A stretch of 64,000 nt of DNA from Ecdyonurus torrentis (GCA_949318235.1 OX439137.1:2180909-2244908), one strand, 5' to 3'. Positions 12,921 to 25,048 are shown, counted from the first letter of the stretch. A program made the numbers and translations. The notes: a model not told the origin generated them from the sequence alone.

Positions 12921-13769
12921 TTATTTATTATTTTTAATAGCACACTTTTACAGTGCATACATTTTAATGTTACATATATTTCAATTTGCAAAATCATACA
13001 TGCAGTTTTTACACAAAGCAGTGATTTACACAATTGAAGTGATAAAATTTTTACTTTACTTTTTTTTAATGTTTTTTTTACTTATATGATGTAATAATTT
13101 AGATTGCATAATTTGTACTTCACCCCCCCCCCCCCTAATCACTTTTAATATGTTTAAAAAATATACTATATACAAAAATATGATGGCTTATTGATATAAG
13201 GAACAATTGCATTAATTTTATAAGCGTGATAACAAAAATAGAAAAAGTATTTTGGTTTTGTAACTTTTCAACGACTTCTTATAGACTTTGATATTAAAAT
13301 AATAACAATAATCATCCAAAAAATTAAACAAGAAAAAAAAAAAAAAAAAACTATTGTCATAACAGTAAAATTTTGGCGCGAATATTACAATAGCAAAAAA
13401 AAAAAAAATAATAATTTTTTGATACTTTAACAATTAAAAAATAAATACACAATTATATTTTATCATTACGCATATGGCTTATTAATAAACTTGAATGCCA
13501 CAGACAAACATCATTTTAAAACCAACAAACTTTGTTATCAGTAAGGTAAATCCATTAACAAATATTTAAATTTAAATCTTTATCATACATGTGGTAAAAA
13601 TAAAATAAGTTGTAATGAACAATAATTTCTGTTGTATGACGGTATACATAAAAACTTGATAAGTGATTTAATCTAATTATAATATAAAATTTTACACACG
13701 AGAAGAACTTTTGAATGCATGTAAAAAAATTACTATTCAGCCGTTTTTTTTAAAAACATATTTGTTGGA

Positions 13770-14242
13770 TATATATGTTGGCAACCATTGCCGAATTCGC
13801 TCATTGGCCGAAATAAATGACCACGTCGCGGCGTGGCAATGCATTTTTGCCAAGATCCGAAATGCATCGTAATTTTGACCACGTTGCGGAATGGTTTTTA
13901 ACAAATGCCAAATTTTTGGCAAATACATTTTAGCCAGTTCGTGGAGTGGTCAAAATGTTTAATACGCCGGTTACGATATTTGGTATAAGTATGAATAATA
14001 TCATATATTTTTTTTATTATTATAACACATCATTTTATATTATGGTTTTCAGTTAATTAAAATATTTATAAATTTATAAAAATGATTTCTTAATAAATTT
14101 GACAAAATTTTTTTGTCTATGGTCAACATTATGATGCACAAGTGCTGAATTTCGGATCATGGCAAAATTGCATTGCCACGCTGCGATGTGGTCACCTATT
14201 TCGGCCAATGAGCGAATTCGGCAATGGTTGCCAGCATATATA
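13770..14242. mobile_element. Foldback element L
   Basis: The terminal inverted repeats run from ATATATATGTTGGCAACCAT to ATGGTTGCCAGCATATATAT. The matching extends inward through GCCGAATTCGCTCATTGGCC and a GTGGCAATGCATTTTTGCC-type block. Within the left half a second inverted pair (ATTTTGACCACGTTGCGG and TGGAGTGGTCAAAAT) makes the hairpin two-level. Confidence 0.85.
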
Positions 14243-14357
14243 TACAAAGCATAAATATCATGATGTACAACATATATGTATGTACTAATGTAACATATCC
14301 TTTATGCTATAATGATATTAATGCATCATAAATTACTTTCATCTATACATTAATTTG

Positions 14358-14676
14358 AAAGGCGTAGAACACCTTGAACAAAAAAAAAAACGTGTCTAGT
14401 ATTCTAAAATACCTAAATATCAACGTTGATGTATTATTGATTTCTAATTTATTTTTAATTCAAAAAAAATGACAGCTACTGGTTTATGACGTCACAACTC
14501 ACTAGTCCACGAGCGCGGAAACGGGTAAGCTGAGACGTCACAGACCCGCATAATGCCATTTTGGATATTGAAAATAAATTAGAAATCAATGATTCTGGCC
14601 AAATCAACGTTGATATTTAGGTATGGTAGGGTAGGATATTAGAAGTGTTTTTTTGTTCAAGGTGTTCTAAACTTTT
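14358..14676. mobile_element. Family C palindromic MITE, copy 2
   Basis: It opens AAAGGCGTAGAACACCTTGA and closes with GTTCAAGGTGTTCTAAAC. Both arms have ATCAACGTTGAT and a GACGTCAC block near the centre. Confidence 0.85.
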
Positions 14677-14927
14677 TAATTTATTATTTCCATGCATGGA
14701 CGTATTAAAATTGTACAGACATAACAGTCAAAGTCATTAACATTGATGCAATTGCTCAAAAGGATAATTAAAATGACAAAGCCCATCCAGCTAATTATCC
14801 ATAAATATAATAATATAGAGAAAGAAAAATTAATACAAATAATATGTAAATATTAAACGTTCATATTGTATCAGTTGTATCGAAGCTCATGTTGTTGTTT
14901 TTATTTTTCGTTTAGATTCAAGCACTA

Positions 14928-15126
14928 CACGGAAAAAAGTAGATAAAAAGTTACTTTTTTTTTTAATAATAAATTTGTCACAAAGTTTTTTTCAGATGTG
15001 CAGAGCTAACTATTTACCACTGAAGAAATAACGTTTATACTAACAAGTTACTGTTTAAACTTTTGTCAACCAAGTTATTGGTTTGTACTGAAGAGTTACA
15101 TCTATGTAACTGAATAATTTGATACA
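14928..15126. mobile_element. Family I (CACGGAAAA) element, left portion
   Basis: It starts CACGGAAAAAAGTAGATA and contains AAGTTATTGGTTTGTACTG and GAGTTAC blocks, as do 27540-27770 and 49396-49615. The right end is interrupted where family J begins. Confidence 0.6.
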
Positions 15127-15329
15127 ATGGACGTTATCGGTTTAGCGCGCGGGGTGCTGCGGGGAAAGCTAAGGGTCCCCTAATTTAACATTGCGCTTAT
15201 GGAGAAAAACACGTTTTTTGCGATTTTTGAGAAAACTACTCCACCGATTTTGGAAATACTAGACATACTTTTACGTGTTTTAAGCCATACAATTTTTTTA
15301 ACAATTTTTTTAAACCGATAACCTCCATG
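15127..15329. mobile_element. Family J element, copy 1
   Basis: The ends ATGGACGTTATCGGTTTA and TAAACCGATAACCTCCAT are inverted copies. The interior CCTAATTTAACATTGCGC and GAGAAAACTACTCCACCGAT recur at 37450-37640 and 61016-61200. Confidence 0.8.
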
Positions 15330-15424
15330 TTTGACTTATACTAAAATATATTGCATAAAGTAAATAATAATAATAATAAAAAATACCTCGTTACTTGTGA
15401 TCTTAGTATAGATCCCACACTTAC

Positions 15425-15768
15425 GAATACCGAGATGTAGTAGAAGCAGTAGTATTATAAGAGGAAGAAGGAGAAGAAGTATAATCAGTAATAGGTAACC
15501 TCGAAGTAAATCCAGTAGAATCATAATGATGAGATCTACTAGATATAGTAGGTTGTAAATATTGATAAGAAGGAGATATCAATGAACTGGAATATCCATA
15601 ACTACTAGGTCCTATACTAGAACTCATTGATGCTGGGGTTCTACGATGATCATATGATGAATTTAATAATGGTCTACCGCTACTTGATAAATGTAAACTT
15701 TTGGGTCTTGGATTTGAATATAAATGATTTCTACGTAAAGGTACACTTGGGGTACTAGAATATGACAT
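15425..15768 (-). CDS. PPP1R12A-like: MYPT-like gene, Ser/Tyr-rich exon; possible alternative first exon
   Basis: It encodes MSYSSTPSVPLRRNHLYS at the start, then a 114-residue Ser/Tyr/Pro-rich stretch ending TTASTTSRY plus two bases, with a strong donor GTAAGT at 15424-15419. The two trailing bases join the single leading base of the exon at 9854, so this junction is well supported. The left-hand partner is less clear: the exon at 47342 ends in phase 0, but the only AG dinucleotides after the upstream in-frame stop give phase 1 or phase 2. The ATG has an A-rich context (AACAAAAATG). I therefore read it as a probable internal first exon of a short isoform; the alternative is an internal exon using TATTCTAG as acceptor after an unseen exon. 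Short C-terminal isoforms from internal promoters are known for the vertebrate MYPT2 gene (M20). Confidence 0.65.
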
Positions 15769-16010
15769 TTTTGTTGTTGTTGTTGTTGTTATGTAGAGAG
15801 AGATAGTATAGATGTTCACTTAGTTAATGTAAGACACAGACTGACTAAATGTTTTAAAACTCTTTAGGAGCAACAGAGTGAGAGAGAGAGAGAGAGAGAA
15901 AGGAGGGAGAGTGTTTAGTGGAGAGGACGAAAATTTTAAAGTGGGGAGATGACGTTTTTTTTTTTTTTTTTTTTAAATCTGTTTGTAATTTATTATATAT
16001 ATTATACTGT
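15769..16010 (-). promoter_or_regulatory. Possible 5' UTR and promoter of the internal first exon
   Basis: Upstream of the ATG on the minus strand is a CAA repeat, a pyrimidine-rich tract that includes a CT microsatellite, and a TATA-like TATAATATATATAATA near 16008-15992. No single element fixes a start site, and AT-rich intron DNA produces TATA-like strings by chance. Confidence 0.25.
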
Positions 16011-16029
16011 ACGTAAAAACTTTTAAGGT

Positions 16030-16327
16030 CACTCTAAAAAATGGTGCATTACTTTAGTTACGAGTCCTATAACTTATTTAAGATAATCAATTTTAAGTTA
16101 TTATGAGTAGCTAAAATAATGCATTTTAGCAAATTATTAACAATAGCTATATTTTAACTTAAAACAGTTGAAAAAATCTTAAAAAGAACGTAAAACATGC
16201 TTAAAATAGCCAATTTTATTAACTTGCTAAAATGCATTATTTTAGCGCGCACTCGTAATAATTTAAAAGTGATTATCTTAAATAAGTTAGTATTCGTAAC
16301 TAAAGTAATGCACCATTTTTTAGAGTG
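16030..16327. mobile_element. Foldback element O
   Basis: The ends CACTCTAAAAAATGGTGCAT and ATGCACCATTTTTTAGAGTG are inverted copies. The arms continue through TTACTTTAGTTACGA and a TAAAATAATGCATTTTAGC block. No coding capacity. Confidence 0.85.
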
Positions 16328-16605
16328 GTACAATGTTACTTGTGTTATTATATTAAGGCAACTTAATATATTATTCTAAATAATAATTCTAGTAAATGGT
16401 TTTAATTAGAGGCCAAATATAAGGTATACGTAAACCCATTTACATGGTGCTCTGAGTTTTTATTTAAACAATATGCATAACATTCAGAGTATTTCTCCAT
16501 TGCATTAAAGCGACTCTCTAGACAAAATGTGCTTTTATTTCATTTAACACTTAATAGGATTCCCAAAAATACAATTATTTTCTCCAAGAACCCAATCGTG
16601 ACGCC

Positions 16606-16960
16606 TTAAAGCCATATAGACTACATAAAACAACATGTGCTTTTTAATGAATAAACACGAAATGGGATCTTCAAAACTGATGACAATTTTTACCAGAATG
16701 TTAATGTAGGCCCACGAGAGAGCGTGAAAATACTGTAAAGCATCTATGCTGTAAAGTATGCAATTTAAATGACTATTCATGTTTATGACGTCAGAAACAT
16801 GCAAAAACTAGTATGAAAATGTTGTGCGGGTTGCATAAATCGAAATTTCTGATCATTGCCATACGGAACTACAGTTGGGTTTTGAGACAAACATGTAAGT
16901 CCCATCAAGTGTTTTGTGATATAAATGCTTATGTTTTTGATCTGTCTATTGCTGTAAACG
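16606..16960. mobile_element. Family A MITE, copy 2
   Basis: It starts TTAAAGCCATATAGACTACA, includes AAACTGATGACAATTTTTAC and TTATGACGTCAGAAACATG, and ends with GTGTTTTGTGATATAAATGC. The right terminus is worn. Confidence 0.85.
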
Positions 16961-17206
16961 TATAAGAAAATTTTCAACTTATGTAACCCGCAATACTTTT
17001 TCTATTGAACAGCACTAGTCATGACGTCAGCAATAGTGTTTTTGACTACTTTACAAATTTTCGTGCTCTTTTGCAGAGTTACGATTGTGTATAATAATGG
17101 AATGTGATAATATTACTGAGTGTCCCATTCTGTATTATATATAAAAGTTGGCCACCCAACTATTTTTAAACCCTAGTATAAGTAAGAGTTAAAAGTTTTT
17201 ACGGTT

Positions 17207-17513
17207 ATAATAGGGTGTTTTCATTCATGTTAAAGTCAACGCAATAATTGAGTACTAAATAACATTGGCCGGTATAGGAAAATGGCACATTTTGCCAGTT
17301 TGAAAATACTTCGCAATATTTTTAAGAGCATTGATGCTGTTAACAGGTTGAATTAGTAAGTATGCAAGAAAAATAATAATGATAAAAAAATAGCTAATTT
17401 ACCAAAGAAAATAGCCAAAAACTATGTTTGTCCTATGCTGAGCAATGTAATTCATTGCTCAAGAAGAGCATCGAAAAGCACTCAGAATGACGTCATGCGT
17501 ACACACCTTATAG
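17207..17513. mobile_element. Family B element, copy 3
   Basis: It runs from ATAGGGTGTTTTCATTCATG to AATGACGTCATGCGTACACA and then CCTTATA. The same internal blocks as copy 1 are present in the same order, plus the segment AACTATGTTTGTCCTATGCT that copy 1 lacks. Confidence 0.75.
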
Positions 17514-18150
17514 GTATGTATGATGTTCCCATAGACTCATCAAGTATCTCTTCATTTTGAGATTAGAATATTATGGATTATTTCACTTTTCCACTCCGCC
17601 GCCGTGATTTTCGAGCGCGATCAACGCAATAAGCATATTTTCAAATAGTAAACATGAATCAACAATGAAAAGCTTTAGCACATAGTATATAATTATTCTT
17701 ATTTTTTCACAGTTTTTCATACATCTTAAATACTACGGTCTAAAAATACAAAATTAGAAATGAACTTGATGGTATAATATTTTGGCTAAGTTACAACTTT
17801 GAACCAAGGTAAAATACTGAATAACGTGGGTTAGACACAAAACTTTTTTCTTTTTTATTCATTTCAACTATAAAAAAACTGATGACACAAAACAAAGGAA
17901 TGGAAGATTAATAGATAAGAATGAAATAGATTTTTTATGTGCTTTTTTTTTTTGCACTTAAAAACTTTTTTTTATCGTCTAGCTTCTTGTATGTTAAATT
18001 TAAAATAATGGTTGGAATAACAAACAATTTTTAATTTTAAATCAAAGCTTTTTTTTTAAGTTGGTCACGTAATTAAGAACACAAAAAGAAGAGAGAAAAA
18101 AAAATGAAATTTTATTTAATTATATTTTCTAAGTAATAAAAAAAGGGGGG

Positions 18151-18324
<174 letters not shown>

Positions 18325-18386
18325 CATACATACAATAGAATACAATACCTTAAATCTAGGTAACAAAATCAAGTTATTTATATATA

Positions 18387-18460
<74 letters not shown>

Positions 18461-18570
18461 TAATTTTGCTCGAGTTTGCCCCCCCCCCCAACCATAGCGT
18501 TACTCCCGTAAGGACATACAATTTTTCTAATTATAATTTCAGTTGTATAAAAAAAAAATCGACATATTTG

Positions 18571-18603
<33 letters not shown>

Positions 18604-19021
18604 TGGGATTATTTAAGTTACAGCTATTTTCTTACAAATTTTAGTCTATATTTTGTAAAAATTTATTACTTCATTAGACAACAAAATAAATACAACATTT
18701 GTCATATTAAAATCCTTATTAAACTTTCACTTAAAGCTTACTGTATAATAAAATGTTTTACCACCTACCTACCTCCCTATTTCATGTGTATAAATGTAAC
18801 TCAATGGAAGTTAAAAAAAAAAAAAAAGGACAAGATTTACGCGTCAGAATAAGTGTTAAAACTCGTGTATGTATGTTTTGTACATTTAGCAGCCCACACT
18901 TCCATTGAAAAGTGACAATATTTTATTTATTATATTACTACGTAAAGACTACTACTGCTTTTAAGGACAAAACATGCATAGTAACGGCCATCAAAATGAC
19001 GTGATAGATAAAATGAAGGCG

Positions 19022-19056
<35 letters not shown>

Positions 19057-19214
19057 CGAATATAATAATATTCATTCAAGATAAAATTTATACCACATTT
19101 AAACGTCGCGCGTATTTTTCTCATAGATTAACAGTTTGGTGCATATATTTGAATAGTTTAAATTATCAATTTTCGTTAAATGTAGTGTATGTACACCATG
19201 AGAAGAGAGTGAGT

Positions 19215-19219
<5 letters not shown>

Positions 19220-19280
<61 letters not shown>
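19220..19280. repeat. (GA)n microsatellite
   Basis: A GA dinucleotide run; a second one lies at about 19493-19540. Similar long GA/CT runs occur at 24290-24345, 24585-24624, 28018-28104, 33461-33502, 34166-34225, 34989-35055, 36913-37065 and 38068-38120. Confidence 0.9.
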
Positions 19281-19285
<5 letters not shown>

Positions 19286-19492
19286 TTTAAATTATATAAG
19301 TAAAATAAATAAATAATTAAACATTTATTCATTTTTATTTGGAAAAGGGGGTGTAATACCCTGGTTACGCCCCTTTTAGGGTCTTAGGGGCTTCGAAACC
19401 AGGGGGCGGACTTTCTCTTATGACCAGTCCGAGCCTGGAGATATTGATCTTTAAATAATTCCATCTGCAGATATCAGTTGAGTAAAAACGTA

Positions 19493-19545
<53 letters not shown>

Positions 19546-20218
19546 TACAATATCCAAATAAAGAAAGATAGAATGAGTCATCAAGGAACAAGTCAAAGAA
19601 AAAATACGTTATATTATATACTTTACAATTATTATTATTAAATAATAATAAGCATTGTCCTAACATGGTGACAGTTTATAGTTTAAAATAATAAAGTATA
19701 AAAAATTATGTTAAAATTTGTTCCACAAATCAATTTATAATTGGGTTTAACTAAATATGGCAACATATAAAATAAAAACAAAAAAGTGTGTCTAAATGAT
19801 TTGGCATAGTATATTATTATAAAGCAAACACGCCTTAAATAATGGTACCCATGTGTGTGTGTATGTCGTCTGCAGGCCCTTGTCAACTTACTTTTTTATC
19901 ATTTAGAATACTATAGATTGATAATTACCATACCTTATCCATGAATTAGACACCAACACGTTGATTTTGTATTTATTTTTATTTTGACGGTTATATCACG
20001 TATCTGACGTCACAATGTACCGATGGGGTCGTAATAGGGGTAAAGAACTTGAGGGAGGGGCTTAATTTTATCACGTGACCTGACTGTGATTGGCGGCGGT
20101 ACATTGTGACGTCAGATACGTAAAATAACCGTCAAAAAGAAAATAAATGAATATAAATATAAAATCAAAGTGGTGGTGACTAATTCATGGATAATAAGGC
20201 ATGGAAATTATCAATCTA

Positions 20219-21502
20219 CACGGAAAAAAATTGTTACCAACTAGAGTTAATTGATCTTAACTCAGTGAACGCATTATTGATATTCTGATATTTAATTAGC
20301 AAAAATTTAGCTGGTTTCTTCTTTGACGATATTAATTATAAGCGATGAAAGAAAGTAGTTAATTTTTACTATTTAATTCATTGTTTTTAATCTTGCAAGT
20401 CTTGTTAGTAAATTTTAATCAACATATTTGTTTATTTTAATTTTGAAAAGTTTTACCAACTATCCTTTATTAAAAATTACTAACAGGTTTATAAAAATAT
20501 TATTTAAGAGAACATGTTAATAGAATTCAGTTAACATTTTAGTAACATTATTAAAAGACCGTTAAAAATAACCGTCACTTTCTTGCACTCCTCTTTTTAT
20601 CAGTTTTGACGAAACAGTGATACAGTAAACTTGTGCTCCTCAAAATCATCAAGAATATACTTGAAAACAATTAGAAGATGAACTGACTTTGGAATATATT
20701 ACTCACACTAAGGTAAGCTACATAGAAATATGTTATTCTGAAAGCATGCTTGGAAATTATTGTTTCAAATGAAATTCCATTGTTTGCATAGAGCAGTTAT
20801 TATGTAACTCATCACTCATTGCATTTCATTATTTGCTTACAGAGCTGGCCTAAAACTCTCCCCCGCCACCCGCAACAGTTTGGATATTTGTGGATTTACA
20901 ATCTTCTTATCACTGCAAGACCAGAGTGTGCTTCTTGATGGACCATTTCTACAGTTCGATAACACTGAGATGCTGGAGCTGCTAAGTGACAACACAAGTG
21001 CTATCCACTCATCATGTGTACCCATGACTGTGACCAAAACTGAAAGTGAAAATCTAACCCCTGCCCCCAACCTGCAATACAGTGTATAGTTATCATGAGA
21101 GATTAATAAATTAAGTAATTAAAGTGAAATATTTGTGTATTATTTAATTTACCTTGTTTATATAATAAAAAAAAGAAATCAATTTATAAATATCTGACTA
21201 TATTTATAATAAATAATTTAAGTTGATAAAATATAACAACCTTGTCATTAATAGTAAATAGCATAGATAGTAAAAAGTTAATAAGCTAGGATAGTAAAAC
21301 TGATTAACTTGAGTTAGCTACAATTTTATAAAAAACAAAGTTGTTAAAATTTACCAACTTGTCAATTACATACTATCACTCTGTTGTTGATTGAGTTAAC
21401 TAACTTTTGTTAGTTAAATTAACTAAGAAAGATCGCTAAGTACTTTTCAACTAAAAATTTTAGTAACATACAGCTAACTGTTAGTAGAATTTTTTTTCCG
21501 TG
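20219..21502 (+). mobile_element. Nested CACGGAAAA-ended element carrying a gene-like spliced segment
   Basis: The terminal inverted repeats are CACGGAAAAAAATT and AATTTTTTTTCCGTG. About 340 bp at each end is AT-rich and rich in GTTAACTAAC-type motifs. The middle (about 20560-21110) is different: more balanced in base composition, with a donor (CACTAAG then GTAAGC) near 20711 and an acceptor (TTGCTTACAG) ending at 20842. No transposase is visible, so the element is non-autonomous. Confidence 0.8.
20843..21089 (+). pseudogene. Captured terminal-exon-like segment inside the nested element
   Basis: After a good acceptor the frame reads AGLKLSPATRNSLDICGFTI, then FLSLQDQSVLLDGPFLQFDN, then TEMLELLSDNTSAIHSSCVP, and ends NLQYSV and TAG: 81 open codons with ordinary amino-acid composition, unlike the surrounding DNA. 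A possible AATAAA follows at about 21105. Across the inferred splice the upstream segment in the same frame has a TGA about 35 bases before the donor and no ATG, so this is only a gene fragment. I do not recognise the family. The best reading is a piece of a host gene's last exons picked up by the transposon. Confidence 0.45.
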
Positions 21503-21543
21503 TAGTATTCTAAATGATAAAAAAGTAAGTTGACAAGGGCTTT

Positions 21544-21600
<57 letters not shown>

Positions 21601-22104
21601 GCTTATTTTAAATGTGTGTCTGTGTTTTACAAAACGATTTTTAAAGTTTTGAAAGTAGTCCATTTCATTAACAAATAACATTATATCATCGAGTTAAAAG
21701 TAAAATACTTTATCACTATTTACATTAAAAAGACATAAAAAAGACATAAAAAAAAAGACAAACAACCAATAATTTACTTCAATAGGATAAATTACGAAGC
21801 TTTTGCTATATTTAAAGATACATATTGCTATTGTAGATTTGCATACCTAATTATGCTATGTATAATATATTTTATAGTGCAGTATAATTATTATTACAAC
21901 AAATACGATATATTATTATTGTTTGTTTTATTTTTTAAAATTATTATTTATTATTATTATTATTTTTTTTTTTTTGCTTGCTTGCCATATTGTGTTATCG
22001 TACTACACCAATCCCAGTCCCAGTCAAGACATTATCGTATCGACAGGTAAGGATTTTTCAATGAATGGAAAAAGCACACACGGGGTCGCTAAAATTGAGC
22101 TATA

Positions 22105-22306
22105 TGGATAAAAATAAATACGTAATAATTATGCTATAGCTCCATTTCAGCACAATTTGTTCAATATAGCATAATTTATTCTATACTGCATAATAATGTT
22201 ATAATAGCATAAATATTATGCTATTATATTTATGTTGTTCTAATTTAGCATCATTTATGCTATAATTATATAAATGCAGCATACATTTTTTTGTTCGCGT
22301 AAAATA
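22105..22306. repeat. Family H palindromic MITE, copy 2
   Basis: It opens with AAATAAATACGTAATAATTA and contains repeated TAGCATAA and TTATGCTA strings in both orientations, closing with GCATACATTTTTTTGTTCGC. Confidence 0.65.
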
Positions 22307-22790
22307 ATTATTGAACCATTTATTTATTTTTGTCTCAGTTAGACGCAGAAAAGCCACAATAAATTGTTTAAAAACACATTTTTTTTATTTATGCAAACAA
22401 AATGCAAAAACAAATATTTACATGTCCTATTTCTAATTTCATAGCAAGACAAGTAGAAGAACAAGTTTAGGAAACAAACAAAATAAAAAGTGTGACGCAT
22501 CGAAGTACTATGTTGAACACGTTGAAATAATCACCAATTAAAACGCAGGTGACAAGTATAATTAATTTATATTTTTTTTTTTTAAGTGACAACTTTTATT
22601 TTTGCAAACTAAATCATTTTAATCATGAATAGAAATTTAGTACCATAGTATTATGTTATTATTATTATAATATAAAAATTTATTTGCAGTTTGTAAGAAA
22701 TTTGTCACTCTGTATATTATATATTTAAATTGGCAATTTATGTGTGGGTAATTCATAAACCTAATCATGTTTATATTTGGTAATGGGATA

Positions 22791-23132
22791 TTAAAGGTAT
22801 AGAAAACATGAAACAACACGTTCTTTTTCATCATTAAACACAAAATGGGATCTTCAAAACTGACGATAAATTTTACCAGAATGTAAATGTGGCTCCACGA
22901 GAGAGCGTGAAAAAACTGTAAAGTAAGCAATTTGCGTGAATATTTCTGTTAATGACGTCAGAAACAGGTAAAAACTATAGTATGAAAATGTTGTGCGAGT
23001 TGCGTCAATTGAAATTTTTTGATCACTGCTATGGAGTTACAGTTGGGTTTTGAGTTGAGACCAATTAATGCTATTAATTAATGTTTTGTGATATAAATGC
23101 TTATGTTTTCATATTGTCTATATGCGTTTAAA
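22791..23132. mobile_element. Family A MITE, copy 3
   Basis: TTAAAGGTATAGAAAACATG opens the element and GTCTATATGCGTTTAA closes it. The centre is TAATGACGTCAGAAACAG. Confidence 0.88.
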
Positions 23133-24134
23133 CATTGTAAGAGCTTCACGCTTAGAATTTTTTTTTTTTTTTTTTTTTTTTACATATAGTGTCAATACGC
23201 AACCTAATTTATTAGAGATGGAAAAAGTTGTATTGTGTGCTTATAAAATAATAATAATAATAATAATTAATGGCTTTTATTGGGCGAAATCAGGCATAAA
23301 AACCTCTCAATTTAACCCAACTGTTTTACAGTACAGTCTGCAGTTAGTAATAATAATAAAAAAAAGAGTTGAAATGCTTGTGCAAATTTTGCAATGAAGC
23401 GTATTGGAAATCAATTTTCAATGTAATCAATTAAAATTAAAAAAAATAATAATAATAATAATAACATCCACGCTAACTACGATGGTGTTGATTAAAAGTT
23501 ACTAATTTAACCCCGTGATGCTGTGCATAGTTTTTAACATAAAATTGAAGTTTTTGTAATTCATCCATAGCAAAATATCGACTCCGATGTAATGGAAGAC
23601 GCTGATTAAAAATTAACGATCATAACGTCACTAAAGCGTTCAAATTCTAACGATTAAAACGGGGTAGTTACGTCACAAAATAATGGAGAAAAACATCAGT
23701 TTGTCAATCACTGACTATGACGTTCAGTTTGAAAAGACACACTTCAGTTGTCATCGTTATAATATCAAAAACACGACGTCATAAACTTTGATTGTGTGTT
23801 AAAATTAAATTCCTCCCGTATATAATATAAACAGAAAGCAGCAGGCAAGACACGTGAGGTATTCTATATGAACGATAACCCCATATGATGTGTGAGTCAC
23901 CTATATTTACTGCACGGTTATTTCTGACATTTTGTTTACGTTGTCCCATACATGTTTACATTACGTAAACATAATGGTAATAACTGCTTATATGGATTTT
24001 AATTATATACATCGTGGCTGTGTATTGTAAATATAGTCCTTTTTTTAATGTCTTGAGTTAGATTTAAAATACAATTTTAAGGAACGAGAAACAAAGGAAA
24101 CTTTCGAGTTTTTTTATCTTTCAATATAGCACTT

Positions 24135-24172
<38 letters not shown>

Positions 24173-24284
24173 GGATCAATTTGCATTCTGCTATTGCTGT
24201 GATGCTAATATTGCTGTATTGTAAAATAAACGCTCCCCTGAACTTAAAATTAGGAGACAAAAATCAACAACCTAAAGTGAGTTT

Positions 24285-24347
<63 letters not shown>

Positions 24348-24577
24348 AATAATGCTTCTTTGAAATTTTTGTTTTTATTATTTCATAAAGTGTCGTCACT
24401 TATTTTAATCGGGCAGTCAGGACTCATTGTCCTGACTGCGCCTTTTGTTCAATAATCTATAATTTATGTATAGCAAGTACATATAGATCAATATGGGTAT
24501 AGATACTAACAGATAAATAATTGATAGATAGATAGTGAATGAATGTGTGTGTGAGAGAGGGAGAGATAGAGAGAGAT

Positions 24578-24627
<50 letters not shown>

Positions 24628-25048
24628 CAATAACATAATTTGGAAGTCAACTTCTAATTAAACTACTATATAAAATATTTGTACATACATACAAGGCATT
24701 TGATACGACTAATTTTCTATTATACAAACACATATAAAATAATTGATGCTTTATATATATAGTAAAAATTGTAATAAAATAAATTATGTCGACACTCACT
24801 TATTTATTGCTTGGCTATATTACAGTAAACAATTTTATGTAATAATATCTTGAAGGCATGATTGAGACGTGATTGAATATTAATCGATTACCAATTGGCA
24901 TTGACATTTTGTATTATATTGACATTATGTTGCGTACGTTCTAATACATGGATGATTGATCCACTTTTATTATGGTAACATTATAATATATTTATGTTGT
25001 TTGAATTAATATACAAACACTTTTCTTTTTATACTTATTTTAATTAAC
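23133..25048. other. Intronic stretch without recognised gene
   Basis: It holds poly-T (23159-23180), short ATA repeats, a poly-A (24139-24169) and two CT/GA microsatellites (24290-24345 and 24585-24624). The span 23560-23800 has several ACGTCA-type motifs but no clear terminal repeats. Confidence 0.5.

Larger units (their letters stand above)
9855..15424. other. Intron of the MYPT-like gene (about 5.6 kb)
   Basis: It contains a family B element next to a family C palindrome (10093-10324 and 10325-10617), a second B copy with palindrome P (11515-11963), a CA/TA compound microsatellite (12449-12596), a TTTA microsatellite near 12875-12925, the large foldback L (13770-14242), a second family C element (14358-14676), and an I fragment abutting J (14928-15329). 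No exon seen. Confidence 0.6.
19876..21540. mobile_element. Palindromic MITE interrupted by a nested element
   Basis: The left arm begins GCCCTTGTCAACTTACTTTT and the right arm ends with its inverse, AAAAGTAAGTTGACAAGGGC. The inner arms match through TATTTTGACGGTTATATCAC and GATTGGCGGCGG is near the centre, with TGACGTCA in both arms. The right arm is split at 20218/21503 between ATTATCAATCTA and TAGTATTCTAAAT by the element at 20219-21502; removing that element restores the symmetry. Confidence 0.85.

Noticed and set aside
19336..19445. GC-richer block with CCTGGTTACGCC and GGGGCTTCGAAACCAGGGG
   Set aside because: Short and partly self-complementary, but I could not define ends, copies or coding potential.
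20837..21070. 77-codon minus-strand frame opposite the captured exon
   Set aside because: The plus strand has the acceptor, stop and possible polyadenylation signal; the minus frame has none of these.
21990..22050. Possible plus-strand exon before a GTAAGG donor (CAAGACATTATCGTATCGAC then AGGTAAGG)
   Set aside because: The preceding text ATTGTGTTATCGTACTACAC also appears near 45190 as repeat sequence, and no acceptor or consistent frame is present.
22845..22930. CTGATGA-like motif plus GAAAA in family A considered as a hammerhead ribozyme core
   Set aside because: The bases between CTGATGA and GAAA cannot form stem II, and the flanks do not pair as stems I and III.
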